NCBI GenBank assembly: GCA_034770075.1
Contig: CM068380.1
Location: forward strand, 30,318,005 to 30,382,004
DNA: 64,000 nucleotides
Direction: 5' to 3'
From: Aralia elata
Taxonomy: Eukaryota; Streptophyta; Magnoliopsida; Apiales; Araliaceae
Below the pieces are notes generated by a model. The model was not told the origin of the DNA. It made no database searches and saw nothing but the letters and a program-made list of their open reading frames with translations. The stretch's first letter is position 1. Each line of letters begins with the position of its first letter. Shown in pieces: positions 10,201-22,207 of this stretch. Made by a program: the position numbers and the translations under genes.

Positions 10201-11710
10201 TATATTTGAAATGGATGTACCAACTCATCCGAGTTTTCATTTTTATAAATCGCTGGCTCATATGTGACTCCGAATTAATTGGTCTGCGAATCGAGATTCA
10301 TAGAGTTCGGGGGCTTGCTTAAGTGAGGGGAAGGTGTTAGGCACCCCTCGACTTCCGTGAAGCACGGTTACCGCAATCTTGATGCTTTCCTATCCTTTAA
10401 TTCATGAAATGTGTGTGTGCGCGTGTGCGTGTGTGTGCCTATGTAAATGTTATGGTGAGTTTGCATAAAAGAATCATTTGGATTTTTTAGGGAAAATTGT
10501 GTTTTTCTTTTGAGAATGCCTTAGAATGTCCATCGGCTTAAACGAGAAAGCTTTATGAAAAAGGATTGATTTTATTTGGCAAAAACTATGAGATTTTCCT
10601 TAGGTGTCGCTTTGGCAAAACAAGAGTTTTAAACCTTCGTAAAAATAGGAATCGAAATCTATACGTTGCTTTCATAAAATGATGGGCAACTTCTAGGATA
10701 TCTTTCACCCTACGCACCAAGATTTAATAAAACGTTGTTTTATTTTTATAAAACCATTTTTGTGACGTTTGAAAACGACTTTCTTTAGCCTTCTCGTTTA
10801 ATAGAAACCGACATTCATTAACACCTCCAATTTTTTAGCTACGTGATGCTAACCTCATAGTTTGCTTGATTTTAAGGAAAAACCTTCCTCGTTTAATCTT
10901 TGAAATCATTTTTTCGTGTTCCGAAATCCAATCAAGCATAAACACGCGTCGGGGCTATTCATGGGCATGTAAGCCATCCAAATAACCCCAACGCCCACAA
11001 TCACATACTTCAATATTACGGGGCCTTAAACCCGATTCTCGCCTTGGCGTCGTTTTAAGGCCCGACGATTACATATTTACAATGACGGATACATCCACCC
11101 GATTACATACATTCAAAAATGTCCATCATCGGATTTGGACCACGGGGTCGCGTTCCTAGGCTCACATCCGAACTTATTGCACAAACAACCAAATGGATAT
11201 AACGAAAATAAACAATAACGGGATGCCTAACACTCTAGGATGTCTTACAATGACGATCGAAATACACTATGAATGATACCATACCGTAATAGCTAAGATT
11301 TGCACCAAACGGATATCATCGGGCTATTAGGGGGAATTTCATTCCGATGAGACCCTCACTAATAATCCCTAGCCCATGGCTTCACAATAACATATAAAAA
11401 AACTACATTTAAGTTAATTCGGATGACTAAAAGATTAACAAAATGATATAACAAAATGCTAAGAACAAAGGGTTTTTCACCTTGCAATTAATCCCCACAA
11501 TATGTATGAATTCGTGTATTGAGTAGAGTAGAGAATATGGAATATAATCTCACAAATTTGGTACAATTCCTCACTCTTTTTCACTCTTTTTCTCTCCTAA
11601 TTGCTCTTGTTTTGCTGCTGTTTTTTTGTTCCTACCGAGCTGCTGCTACTGCTGAATGCTTCTCCCCTCTTTTTTTCTTCCTGTATGCGAACTGGCCTAA
11701 TAAAGCACTG

Positions 11711-11761
11711 CCAAGGGCAGCCGCAGATCTGGCCGCAGATATATCTGCGGCTGGCCCTTGG
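11711..11761. repeat. Long hairpin in the Ogre-like LTR
   Basis: CCAAGGGCAGCCGCAGAT pairs with ATCTGCGGCTGGCCCTTGG with one unpaired base, giving a stem of about 18 bp. A further GCCGCAGAT copy lies in the loop. Confidence 0.85.
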
Positions 11762-12161
11762 TTCTCCCCCCAGCCGCGCTCGAGTCCCGTGCGCTTCGAG
11801 TCCCGTGCTGCCTCGAGTTCCGTCCCTGGCCGCGAATTGATCTGCGGCTAACTGTGCTGATTTTCTCGTTTTCCGTGCCTCATCTCGATTTTCGTATCGT
11901 ACCGTTGGTTCCCGCTGACGGGTTCGCGCTCGGCAGTCCGAAACCCGTCGGGAAACGTGCCACGTCACCCGGGCAAGCACAGTGATCAGTAACTGACTCT
12001 CGACATTCGCTTGTTGTCGTGTCGGCTTCAATATCATCCCGTCGTGGTGGTTTTGAGGGTTCGTCTTTATGTCCACCCTTTATTCTCGTGTGCCGGGTCA
12101 ATTGACGATTTTGCCCTCCTGTCAGGGTTATTATAGGAAATGCAAAAATCGGGTGTCTACA

Positions 12162-13577
12162 AGATTCATCTAGGATTTTTCAAAGATAGCATCGCCGTTA
12201 ACCAATCTCACTATGAAAGTAGTCAAGTTCGTTTGGACAGATAAGTGTGAGGAGAGTTTTATGGAGCTGAAGAAAAGACTTAGTCAAGCACCGATATTGG
12301 CTTCACCTGACAAAACTGGATGTTTTGTAGTGTATAGCGATGCGTCACACAAGGGTCTTGGTTGTATGCTAATGCAACACGGCAAGGTCATTGCGTACGC
12401 GTCACGTTAGCTGAAGGACTATGAGAAGGGTTACCCGACTTATGACCTAGAGTTAGCCGCGATAGTTTTCGCCTTACAACTTTGGAGGCACTACCTATAC
12501 GGAGAGAATTGCGAGATATATACGGATCACAAAAGTCTGAAATATATCTTCACTCAAAAGGAGCTAAACATGGGGCAGCGCCGATGGTTAGAATTGATCA
12601 AGGATTATTACTGTGAGATTCTGTACCATCCGGGCAAAGTAAATGTAGTGGTCGATGCCTTAAGCAGAAAAGGCAGAGAGAAGTTACTGAAGCTAACCAC
12701 TCAAGGGGAGTTGGTAAGGCATTTTAAACGGCTCGATTTGGAGGTCAAGTATACGAGGGAGTCAGATGAGAGATTATGTACAGTAATAGCAAGCCTGACC
12801 TTATTAGATAAAATCAAGGAGGCTCAGGAAAATGATGAAGATTGTGAAAGTATCAAGGAGCGTATTTTCAAAGGGGAAAAGCTCAAGTATATGATCGATA
12901 GTGCATGTCTGCTAAGGTTTGAAGGTAGGATCTGGGTACCGTTAAATCTGGAGTTAAGAGAAGAGATTCTCCAAGAAGCTCACAGTACGAGGTACTCAGT
13001 ACATCCCGGTAGCACGAAGATATATCAGGATTTGCGGCCATACTTTTGGTGGCCGAATATGAAGAGGGAAATAGCAGAGTGTGTCAGCAGATGTATGACA
13101 TGCGAACAACTTAAAGAAGAACACCAGTGACCGAGCGAACTATTACAACCATTAGAGATTCCGGAGTGGAAGTGGGAGCACATCACCATGGACTTTGTGG
13201 TGGGTTTGCCATCAACACAAAAAGGGTCTAGATGCCATCTGGGTGATCATGGATCGTCTGACCAAGTCTACTCATTTTTTACCGATCAGAATATGGTATA
13301 ATCTGGAGCAATTGGCTAAACTCTATGTAAAAGAGATAATGTCGCGACATGGAGTGCCAGTATCTATTATGTCGGACAGAAATCCGCGCTTCACGTCAAA
13401 TTTCTAGAGGAGTCTACAAGAAAGATTGGGAATGCAGTTGAGGTTGAGTACGACATACCATCCTCAAACTGATGGCCAGAGCGAGCGAACAATTTACACT
13501 TTGGAAGATATGCTCCGAGCAGTCGTGATGGACTTAAAGGGCAGCTGGGATGATCATTTGCCATTGGTGGAGTTCGC
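12162..13577 (+). pseudogene. Chromovirus (Tekay/Del-like) pol fragment
   Basis: The frame begins in the RT/RNase H connection (FSKIASPLTNLT), continues through RNase H (VVYSDASHKGLGCML, IYTDHKSLKYIFTQ, VDALSRKG) and the integrase zinc region (HSTRYSVHPGSTKIY, CVSRCMTCEQ), and reaches the catalytic core (MDFVVGLP, SDRNPRF, HPQTDGQSERT). It is broken by stops at 12408, 13128 and 13405 and a frameshift near 13222. Its left end abuts the Ogre-like LTR at 12162 and its right end is cut at VEFA by the Athila-like LTR at 13578. So it was the target of both insertions. gag, protease, RT core and LTRs are not present here. Tekay is the best-fitting chromovirus lineage, but is not proven. Confidence 0.88.
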
Positions 13578-15201
13578 TGATGAGTGGGTTTTACACCTAC
13601 GAATTGAGTACGTTTGGCTTGATAATTTGTGAGTTCTTAAGTATTTTAAGTTAGTATTAGGTATTTATAGTGTTTTTATGTTATTTTGTAGGAAGAAGCA
13701 AGGAAACGCGATTCGAACATTTTTTGGAGTACAATAAGCAAGCAAACGCAAGAAGGGATGATTATATGGCTTTTAACACTAGGTTGGATGCATGTTCTTG
13801 GTTTGGAACTTGAAGTTTATTGTAGAGCTACTTCTTAGCTTTCCAGAACATCTTGAATTGTCACAATCGGAGTTCGGATGAGAAAGTAATGATCGTTTTA
13901 TCAACGGACGTGGAACCTCAAAGTTTGGAGTTGCCATTTGCATAGCAGTCACTTTAAGCCCAATTTCGACTTTGATCCAATCTGAATCTCTCGATTCTCA
14001 AAGAATGAAAGTTTTAGATCTTAGAATAGAAAGTTAGTTCATGATAAATACAATAACATCAATTTTAATTTATACACTGTCAAATTTGAATTACAATAAG
14101 GATGAAATTTTAGAAATAAAACCACTTTTGAAGCTATTCAGCTGTTGTCCCTTGGGTTGCTATTGATTTCTAGCTCTCCTCCTTGGTTTTGCAATTCTTG
14201 ATGACTGAGTTCATTGGCTTATGGCTTGATTTAGCTTGATTTGCAGCGTTTAGCATTGTTGTTTGATGTAATATGTAGCCTCTCTATCTCTAGATATCTG
14301 ATATGAAGCTCAGAAGAGAATATATATAGCCTCCTTCAAGAAACCCTAGCCAAGCTCGGACAAAATGCAGCTCAGATCGCACAGAAAGTATGTGAGATCG
14401 CACTTAGGACGGCATTGGCGTGCCCGCACGGTGCCTGGCGCGCGTGCGCCCATGGCCTAGTTGGCACACGCTGGGTGCAGCATGCCCGCATGCTGACTGC
14501 CGACGCCCGCGCGCGCACCCGCGTCCACACCCTGGCCGCCCGCCTGGCGCCCTGCCTGCTGCTCGCCTGCCGAGTCTCATACGCGCGCCCGCGCGGTTGC
14601 CCATGCACCCGCGCCCAGCGCCTGCCGAGCGCGCCTGCCTGCCGAGGCTATCGAGCACTGCCAATGCTCGTGTGCGCGCCCAGCTGCTGCCAAGCCGCTA
14701 TTCGTAGCTTGGTCGATGCCGCATGCCGTGCACATACAACTTCCAAAGTTCATCAAATTAAACACCGAGCGTCGCTAAACACTAGTTTCCACTGTATTAC
14801 CATTTGGGCTTGAATATCCTCGCTCGGGCTTGCTACTCGTGGCTTGGCCGACGCCGCACGCCGTGCACGCTTTCCAATGTCGTGCACGCTTAACTTCCAA
14901 ATTTTATCAAATTAAACATCGAGTGTTGCCAAGCACTAATTTTTACTGTAATACCATTTAAGCACGGATATCCAAGCACGGGCATTGAGTCGTTGCAAAC
15001 AACGATTCGAGCGATCTTTATTTTAATTCCTACAAACACAATGAAAATGCATCAAAGCAACATAAAAGAAGTAAAAATAACAAGAAACTAAATTATCTAG
15101 AAAAAAGTTCAAAATACCTAAAAACCATATAAAATTTCCAAAAACAAACAAATTATCAAGATCAAAGGTACCCAAATTATGTGTATAAAACACCCTCATC
15201 A
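13578..15201 (-). repeat. 3' LTR of the Athila-like element (1624 bp)
   Basis: Starts TGATGAGTGGGTTTTACAC and ends GTGTATAAAACACCCTCATCA on the plus strand. The two ends are imperfect inverted copies of about 20 bp. Contains a GC-rich block (14400-14720) with the palindrome CAGCATGC-CC-GCATGCTG at 14478-14495. The left flank TTCGC is chromovirus pol. Long ORFs on both strands of the GC block are compositional. Confidence 0.8.
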
Positions 15202-15218
15202 AATACCCCCAAACTTAA
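15202..15218 (-). promoter_or_regulatory. Polypurine tract of the Athila-like element
   Basis: Minus-strand AAGTTTGGGGGTATT sits directly before the LTR start TGATGAGG. A second CACCCCCAAACTTAA-type tract occurs near 16110. Confidence 0.75.
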
Positions 15219-16187
15219 ATATTTGCTTGTACTCAAGCAAACTAGAGATACAATAACTTATTGAAATAAACACAAATGACAATTAAATTAAAAGGGAAAC
15301 CACTCAAAAATTGGCCTCAAAGGAAGAAGATTAAAAGGGGCCCAAGAGCAACGCAAAGTTACAATTTAACAAAATTATTCAGCTCACAGCTACTCAAGAT
15401 CCTTGCCATGCGTGTGTGTGTGCAATCTGTTTATGTGAGTTAGGAATAAGCTAACGCATGTACTCAATTTAATGAGGGATTATACTATAAATCTACAAAC
15501 TCATCATTACCTCAATAAATACCAAACAAGACGACCATATAAGAAAGGGGTCCCTGGGGATTATTGCAGCGATAATTAATCACATTGGTGAGTGCGTTTT
15601 ACGCTCCATCTCACCTTAACTATGCGCATGACCGTGTAATGTCTAATCACATTAGGCTATTTAGAGTTACCCATGTAACGAGTGTTTGATCAATTACTCC
15701 TAAACTAGATGGCTTTAGGGCATTAGATGTAAAACACCCCCAAGGATCTATTAACTCGAGTAGCAAAGGCCACGTAATTAAATTTAGTCAACAAAGCGTA
15801 AGTTTTTTTTTTCAATTCCCCAAACTTATATGATAGTCTAAAATAGGCATAAAAGGTTGTTGACGTGAGTTCAGTACATTTCAAGGATAATCTCCCAAGT
15901 ATTTAAGTAAATGAGATTTCTCAATATTAACTGACTAAACAAGCACGCTGTGAATATGAAGAGCTTAAACGACGAAGAGTAGGGTGGTTAGCCAAAATGT
16001 TAAGAAGTAACTAAGCATGCTCAAGCCTTACTTTTGATAAAACACTTTAACCTGCAAAATATCATCGGCCATTCTTGTAGCACAACACGACTAGACAAAA
16101 TAAACAACAACACCCCCAAACTTAATACAAACATAGTCCTCGATGTTATAATAGACATAATTTAAACAGAGAACTTCATTAAGGAAA
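15219..16187 (-). other. 3' untranslated region of the Athila-like element
   Basis: AT-rich, no coding sequence supported. About 15645-16150 is homologous to 23318-23900, showing that the latter is an Athila 3' region too. Confidence 0.7.
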
Positions 16188-17682
16188 TCAAGTAGCATCA
16201 TCCTCATTGTTGCCATTTGCATTACTACCTCTATTTGCATCATCACCCGAATCAAGGTCATACTCCGGGAACATAGGTGTCATGGGAAATTGGACTGCAT
16301 TTGGGCCAGTATTGAACCCACTGTTGTTGATCACATGTGCGGTAGCATTACCAAAATCGGAAGTATAAATGCACAATGAATTGACCTGTTGAATTGAATG
16401 ATCAATGCACCGGGACATGCATCTATTTTCACGCTCCCTCTCCCGTGCTTTCTTTTGTCTCTCTTGCGTATTCTGTTGCATTTCAGCCTTCAGCTCCTGA
16501 TTTTCACGCAGAAGTTTATGCATTTCAGCAATAAGTAAGTCAATTAAAGAGCTAGATGTCACGGTGTGCTCGATGCTAAGTGGTGGATTATGATCGTCTT
16601 CCTCAACCTGGTGAGGATGCTGTAAAGGTAAAAACCCAGCTCCATACTCCTCCAGCACTCCGCCCATCCAAACTTCATAGTGGCGCATAGCTTGGCAATC
16701 AGTAGGTGTCAAGGGGGGTTGATGTATCTCATTGGCATTCCACTTGACTTTTGCCCACTTGCACAAGCCACAGATCAGTGATGGGTGTGGCAATCTGCCT
16801 GTAGACTTCCCTTTAGCATTCTGGATAATGGAGTTGCGAATCAGTCTTCTAACGTTTATGCTTTGCCCTGTCACCAAGGCAAACGGATAACGACCCGCAT
16901 CGGAATCACCTGTGTCGCTTGGGTGGATGGACAAAGCTTAGCATTAATGAAGTATAGCCATGCTTTCCCGTATTTTCTTAAATCACTCTGGTGTAAATGC
17001 ATTGGCTCTCCTTTTTTCATTGTCCAACGAGCATCTAGTTTGCATAAGGTTGTAATGATTTCCTCCCAATCAGGTTTTTTGGTTCCCAACCTGGTGAGCT
17101 CATCCATGCCATGGCTTCTAGGAAGGTTATAATATTCCTCAATGCTTTGTTTGCCAAACGACATTTTCTTGCCCCGAACCATAACCACATAGTTTCAGCT
17201 TCCATGACATTAGCATAAAATTTCCGGAGAATAGATATATATGCGGGCTCGGGTTGGGCGGTGAAATTCTGCCATCCCCTCTCCTTAATCATGGTTACGA
17301 TGCCAAAATCATCTGTTTTGTCTGGTAGAATACCCCTCTCAGGAATCAATGATTTTTTGGCCATAATAGTATGGTAACGCTCGGATGCTTCCGCACTGAC
17401 GAACCTTTTCTTGTCACGGGCCTTGGTTGGCTTGGAAGATGAAGATTCACCCCGTTGATGTTTGGGAGCCATACCAGAAGAAGCTTTAAGCAAATCACCC
17501 AAAATAGCAAAGAATTCCCTCTCAGACAATTTATCGAACAGGTGGTGTGTACTCTTTAAGGTTATAGTTATAAGTGCAATGGGGACCAAGCCAAACCATC
17601 CACAAAGCTTTGCAATGGGAGATAGATATGTACCTGCTAAGCAAAACCACCAAAACGCAGCACGCAAGCAAGTAAAATTCAA
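16188..17682 (-). pseudogene. Env-like / post-pol ORF of the Athila-like element
   Basis: Three overlapping frames (17682-17035, 17188-16871, 16934-16188) join end to end by frameshifts into one decayed protein. The likely start is MAPKHQRGESSS near 17472. Motifs include ERGWQNFTAQPEPAY and VREFYANV-like RKFYANVMEAE, then KLDARWTMKKGE, then ALVTGQSINVRRLI. A Gln/Glu-rich, possibly coiled-coil C-terminal part runs from about 16540 (ENQELKAEMQQNTQERQ) to an acidic tail. This resembles the protein often annotated in plants as putative plant transposon protein, which sits 3' of pol in Athila-group elements and has been called env-like. Its function is not established. The C-terminal half is paralogous to the fragment at 23956-24255. 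Confidence 0.7.
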
Positions 17683-18475
17683 AATTTATAGCCTTTTTAC
17701 CTTTTCTTGGAGAACTATTGAAAAACCATGGAAATCCTTCAAAAACTTTTGAATCTCTGTTAGAATCCAAGTTAGAAGATGAAAATTATGATGGGTTGCT
17801 GAAATTGGATGCCAATTTGAAGTAATGGAGCTCGAATTTGAATTTGGGGAAGATGCATGCAAGTTGGCTTTGGAGTGGGAGGAGAGAGAGATAAAAGAAT
17901 GGGCTGCAGAAAATGAGCAAAAGGGCTGCTATTAAATACATGAACCAGCTGGTTGGTGCGGCCGCACGGCATGGGGTGCGCCCGTGCGCGCCTGCTGGTC
18001 GCCCAGTACCGCGCGCCAATCTACTGCACACATTGTGCCTGCTGCGCGCGCGCGCCTGCCGGGCCTGCTGCTCGCCCGTCTTCCGCCCCTCGCCTGCCTA
18101 CTGAGCACGCGCCTACTGCACCCCCACCCAACGCCTGACTGGCCTGCTGGGCTGCTGTTGTGGTGTGGCTGGCGTGTTGCTGTGCTAACATGGTTCGCTC
18201 AAATGCCTATTTGGATAAAAGCACCTATATGTAGCAACAAATTAACCAAATTAGAAACAATTAATGATAAAAATCATCCTTATGAAAACAAAGTGAAATT
18301 ATTATTTTATTTTTTTGAAAAATAAAAATAGAAATCAAATAGCTTAAATAATAAAATGGAGCATTTGGGTTGCCTTCCAATTAGCTCTTGAGTTAAAGTC
18401 CTCAGCCTGACTACTCCCCATTCATTTCGGATCTTCGAGACTAACTGAGGTCTTTTGGCGCTCAATGTCGCCACC
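17683..18475 (-). other. Spacer between integrase and env-like ORF, with GC-rich block
   Basis: 17940-18190 is very GC-rich, with CGCGCC/GCCTGCTG-type short repeats resembling the block in the LTR at 14400-14720. The rest is AT-rich. No gene is supported; ORFs across the GC block in several frames reflect composition. Confidence 0.6.
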
Positions 18476-19297
18476 CTAGTAATGCTTGATTCTTTGCCCA
18501 TTCACCTTGAACAACTGATTTATTGTGTCATCCCTTAACTTATTAGCTCCGTGCGAGAATACTTGATTGATAATAAATGGCCCGGACCACCTGGATTTGA
18601 TTTTACCTGGAAAGAGCTTCAATCGAGAGTTGTAAAGCAGAACAGACTGTCCAACCTCAAACTTCCGATTAATAATTTTTTTGTCATGACACCTATTAAA
18701 TTTCTCTTTGTAAAGCTTTACATTCTCGTAAGATTGGAGATGGAACTCATCCATCTCATTAAGTTGCAAAAGGCGTTTTTCCCCTACGATACTCAAATCA
18801 AAATTGAGCTTCCGGATGGCCCAATATGCATTATGCTCTAATTCTACCGAAAGGTGACATGCCTTCCCATATACCAGCTGGTATGGTGACATCACGATTG
18901 GAGTTTTATATGCTCTCCTATACGCCCATAAGGCGTCATCAAGCTTTAATGACCAATCCTTTCGGTTCGGGTTCACCACCTTTTCCAGAATTCTTTTCAC
19001 CTCTCTATTAGACACCTCTATTTGGCCACTCGTCTGAGGATGGTAAGCCGTAGAAATTTTATGGGTTACCCCATATTTAGCAAGAAGGGCATTAAAGTTC
19101 TTATTACAAAATTGTGACCCTTCATCACTAATTATCACCTGAGGAGTCCCGAATCTTGTGAAAATGTGCCCGTGAAGGAATCTCAGCACAACCTTTGCAT
19201 CATTGGTGGGCGTTGCGGCTGCTTCGACCCACTTTGACACATAGTCCACAACCACTAGAATGTAAAGATTGCTGAAGGAAGAAGGGAATGGACCCAT
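18476..19297 (-). pseudogene. Athila-like integrase
   Basis: A 273-codon open frame with the Ty3/gypsy integrase core: VVVDYVSKWVEA, then IISDEGSQFCNKNF, then YHPQTSGQIEVSNREVK, giving the D, D, E triad. After it come WAYRRAYKTP and the C-terminal PFIINQVFSHGA region. The first catalytic Asp neighbourhood (D in GPFPSS context) starts at the truncated N-terminus; in-frame stops separate it from the zinc domain upstream (about 19300-19515). It is readable but not part of an intact polyprotein. Confidence 0.88.
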
Positions 19298-20384
19298 GAA
19301 GTCAATACCCTATATGTCAAAAATCTCAACCTCTAAGATTGTAGTTAGAGGCATCTCATGATGCTTGGAAATGTTTCCCACTCTTTGATAACGATCACAT
19401 TTCAGCACAAAAACATGGGCATCTTTGAACAACGTTGGCTAATAGAAGCCCGATTAAAGCGCCTTCGCAGCTATTCTCTCTCCACCAAAATGTCCTCCAA
19501 AGCTGAAGCATGACACTATTGCAGAATACTTTCCTTTTCAAATTGAGTTACACATCTTCTGATCAGCTGGTTCGCACATTGTTTAAACAAAAATGGTTCA
19601 TCCCAAAAATAGTGTTTCACATCATGCAGAAACTTTCTTTTCTGTTGATAGCTCAACTCGGGGGGTAGCACATGACTCGCCACATAATTCACATAGTCAG
19701 TATACCATGACACTTCATGTGTGATAGCGAAAAGTTGTTCATCGGGGAAAGACTCATTGATCATGACATCATCTCCCACCTTTGGGTCTGCATTTTCCAG
19801 CCTTAATAAGTGATCCGCCACTTGATTCTCGGTTCCCTTCTTATCCCGAATCTCAAGATCAAACTCCTGAAGCAATAAAACCCATCGAATCAGGCGTGGC
19901 TTTGTATCCTTCTTTGCTATCAAGTATTTTATGGCTGACTGATCAGTATATACAATGACCTCAGTGCCAATGAGATAGGCACGAAATTTGTCAAAAGCAT
20001 AGACAATAGTAAGAAGTTATTTCTCTGTGGTTGTGTAATTAAGTTGTGCACTAGTTAGAGTCTTGCTAGCATAATAGATCACATTAAAAACCTTATCTTT
20101 ATGATGGCCCAAAATAGCACCAATTACAAAGTCACTAGCGTCGCACATCAATTCAAACAGAAGATCCCAATCCGGAGCCATGATGACAGGAGCACTCACA
20201 AGTTTCTTCCTTAGTAATTCAAAAGCGTCTAAACATGTTTGATCAAAGATAAACGGAGTATCCTTCTCTAGAAGGCTGCATAACGGCTTTGTAATTTGGG
20301 AAAAATCTTTGATAAACCACTTGTAAAATCCAGCATGTCCAAGGAAACTACGAATTCCCTTGATGTTAGATGGTGGTGGAAGTT
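19298..20384 (-). pseudogene. Athila-like RNase H and integrase zinc region
   Basis: Frames 20418-20017 and 19923-19516 carry the RT thumb/RNase H start (LPPPSNIKGIRSFLGHAGFY, FELMCDASDFVIGAILG, YYASKTLTSAQLNYTTTEK). They continue with RNase H (LLQEFDLEIRDKKGTENQVADHL) and the region before the integrase zinc finger (WYTDYVNYVASHVLPPELS). Stops lie between the pieces. The frame meets the copia solo LTR at 20385-20389 (target duplication) and resumes beyond 22212. Confidence 0.85.
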
Positions 20385-20389
20385 TCTCA

Positions 20390-22207
20390 TGATAGTAGTA
20401 TGCACACAAGCCAATCATATTTGATATGATGTAGCATATACTTTGTAATCTTATTCATTTATTAATAAAAGAATTGATTTTCTTAAAAAGACATTTTATA
20501 TTATCTACATAGTGTTGTTATATTAAATGTGATAAACCCATAGTTTTGAGCAATGCTTTTAGAATCATGATGGTGATCATGCTAATGAGATCTAAATTCA
20601 AGATAGCTCACAAACTAAAATCGTTCCTAATCGTTGGATTACTAAATAGGGGATTAGTGAATCCGGATAGATTAGTACATACGTTGCTTGCTCTTAAGAA
20701 GAGGATGATTGATCTCATAATCATTTGTGTGGAGACACTAAAGCAAGTATGTAGGTGCTTATTAGAGAATAAGTTCACTGAACGTGGCTCGCTAAGGAAT
20801 ACCTAATGGAGTTTTACTCGCATGTCAATAGGAATTCCTCTAGTGATAGTAGTACAAGTGATCCTTGGACTTGAGATCATCATAGTATCTTGTGTATGAT
20901 GAGTTATACTTTGACATGTCCCTTAAGACCTTTAGGGTATATCAAAGGGTATGATTGGGTATAATAAGTTGTACATGGAGATAGGTAAATGATCAACAAA
21001 GAATCTACCACGTCTAGTAAAAGATGTGAATGTCCTATGTGATTCGATAAATGACAACTCAGTAGTCCTTGGCCAAGGCAGAATAAAATTAGAAAGGAGT
21101 TTCTAATTTGCATTAATCAGAGTTGTGCATTTGGGAATCGAAATACATATAATTAAATAAAATAAGACTTGACAGTAAATCCATGTCTTATATTTAATTG
21201 GGACATTGTATGGTAGAAGGATTGAATTATACGGTAACTATTTACTCAAAGATTCTTTTGTGATTAATGTTGAAATCTATATTATCTGGAAAGTCGTTGA
21301 TCGCTAAGGGGACTTACCCTTATTGTAGAATAAATATTATTTATCTAAATGAATTAAATAGTTTAATTTATTTATTTAAATAAGATTAGAATTGTTCTAA
21401 TTGTTTAATTCACAACCGGTTTAATATGGAGAACCTAAAGGGTCACACCGCAAAAGGAAAATATTTATTTATGAAGTAAATGGCATAATTGTAATAATAA
21501 GTTAAGTGTATTTAATTTAGTCTATGGAGATAGAATAAATTAAATAGCTTAATATTTATTATTTAATATTTTGGAAATATGAAATATAAATTAAAAAGAG
21601 GAGTCTTATTATTATTATTATTACTTTTACTATTATTTAATTCCTAATAGAGATTGGGAATTAATTAATAGAAGTATTCTTCCATGAATTCCTAATTGGA
21701 TTAGGAGCATAAATAATTAGAGGAGTTTAATTATAATAGAAACCCTAATCCTAAATAGTTTAGGGAAGGGTTATTCCTACATCTATAAATAAGAGGAGTC
21801 TTATCATAGATTAGGGTTACACACTCTTGCATTAGATTGTGGAGAGTACTTACAATTTCTATAGAGATAGAAACTAGGGTTTTGACAAATACCCAACTTC
21901 TTGAATACTTGTTCTTCCTTGGTGGATCACCTCTAGAGGCCAAACACTTGGGTGGCTAACGTTGATCAAAGGAAGGAATCACACCGTAGCATTCGAGGAG
22001 AACACGAAGGACTAGGAGTTGAACTTGTACCCGAGGAAGCTTTGTTCTACGACGGTATAATTCTTATTCTCTTTCTCTTTCGTTTATATCGTTAATTGAG
22101 CACATTGATCGATCATGGTTGTATAAAAATTTTAAAATCCGTTTTATCGCGCTTCCGCTCTATTTATGTAATTTGATTGCATGCTCGCGTTATATACAAA
22201 CCTAACA
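20390..22207 (+). mobile_element. Ty1/copia solo LTR (1818 bp) inside Athila pol
   Basis: Begins TGATAGTAGTATGCACAC, ends ACAAACCTAACA, and is flanked by perfect 5-bp duplications TCTCA (20385-20389, 22208-22212). It is nearly identical to the 5' LTR of copy C at 54982-56802, so it is a recent insertion of the same family reduced to one LTR. It has a TATAAATA box at 21784-21791 in CATCTATAAATAAGAGG. The 86-codon plus-strand and 70-codon minus-strand ORFs recur only because the LTRs are near-identical. Confidence 0.95.

Larger units (their letters stand above)
1..12161 (-). mobile_element. Tat/Ogre-like Ty3/gypsy LTR retrotransposon, nearly complete
   Basis: On the minus strand the order is 5' LTR (10039-12161), primer-binding site, leader, gag-pro, short intron, pol with two RNase H domains and integrase, a repeat-bearing 3' region, polypurine tract and 3' LTR (only its last 334 bases are in the window). 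The second, plant-type RNase H between RT/RNase H and integrase defines the Tat lineage, and the intron between protease and RT is an Ogre hallmark. No extra ORF upstream of gag is seen, unlike classic Ogre. The 334 comparable LTR bases differ at 7 sites, so the insertion is recent. It lies in an older chromovirus pol that resumes at 12162. The right flank is AGATT; its matching left duplication is outside the window. Confidence 0.93.
10039..12161 (-). repeat. 5' LTR of the Ogre-like element (2123 bp)
   Basis: Bounded on the plus strand by TGTCGACG and TCTACA, so the element-sense LTR is TGTAGA...CGTCGACA. It includes a GT-rich microsatellite near 10410-10440, a strong hairpin at 11711-11761 and a GC-rich segment at 11710-11850. 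The last 334 bases match the left LTR piece. A related, diverged LTR in the same orientation begins at 62376. Confidence 0.93.

Noticed and set aside
14372..14813. Several Ala/Arg-rich ORFs on both strands
   Set aside because: GC-rich block of the Athila-like LTR lacks stop codons by composition; no domain or consistent frame.
17913..18325. Overlapping ORFs in three frames
   Set aside because: Same compositional effect in the GC-rich spacer of the Athila-like element.
20546..20806. 86-codon ORF found again at 55137-55397, apparently conserved
   Set aside because: The two copia LTRs are almost identical in DNA, so the ORF is shared by descent. The diverged LTR piece near 61880 has lost it.
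21731..21943. 70-codon minus-strand ORF repeated at 56318-56530
   Set aside because: Same reason: antisense frame in near-identical LTRs.
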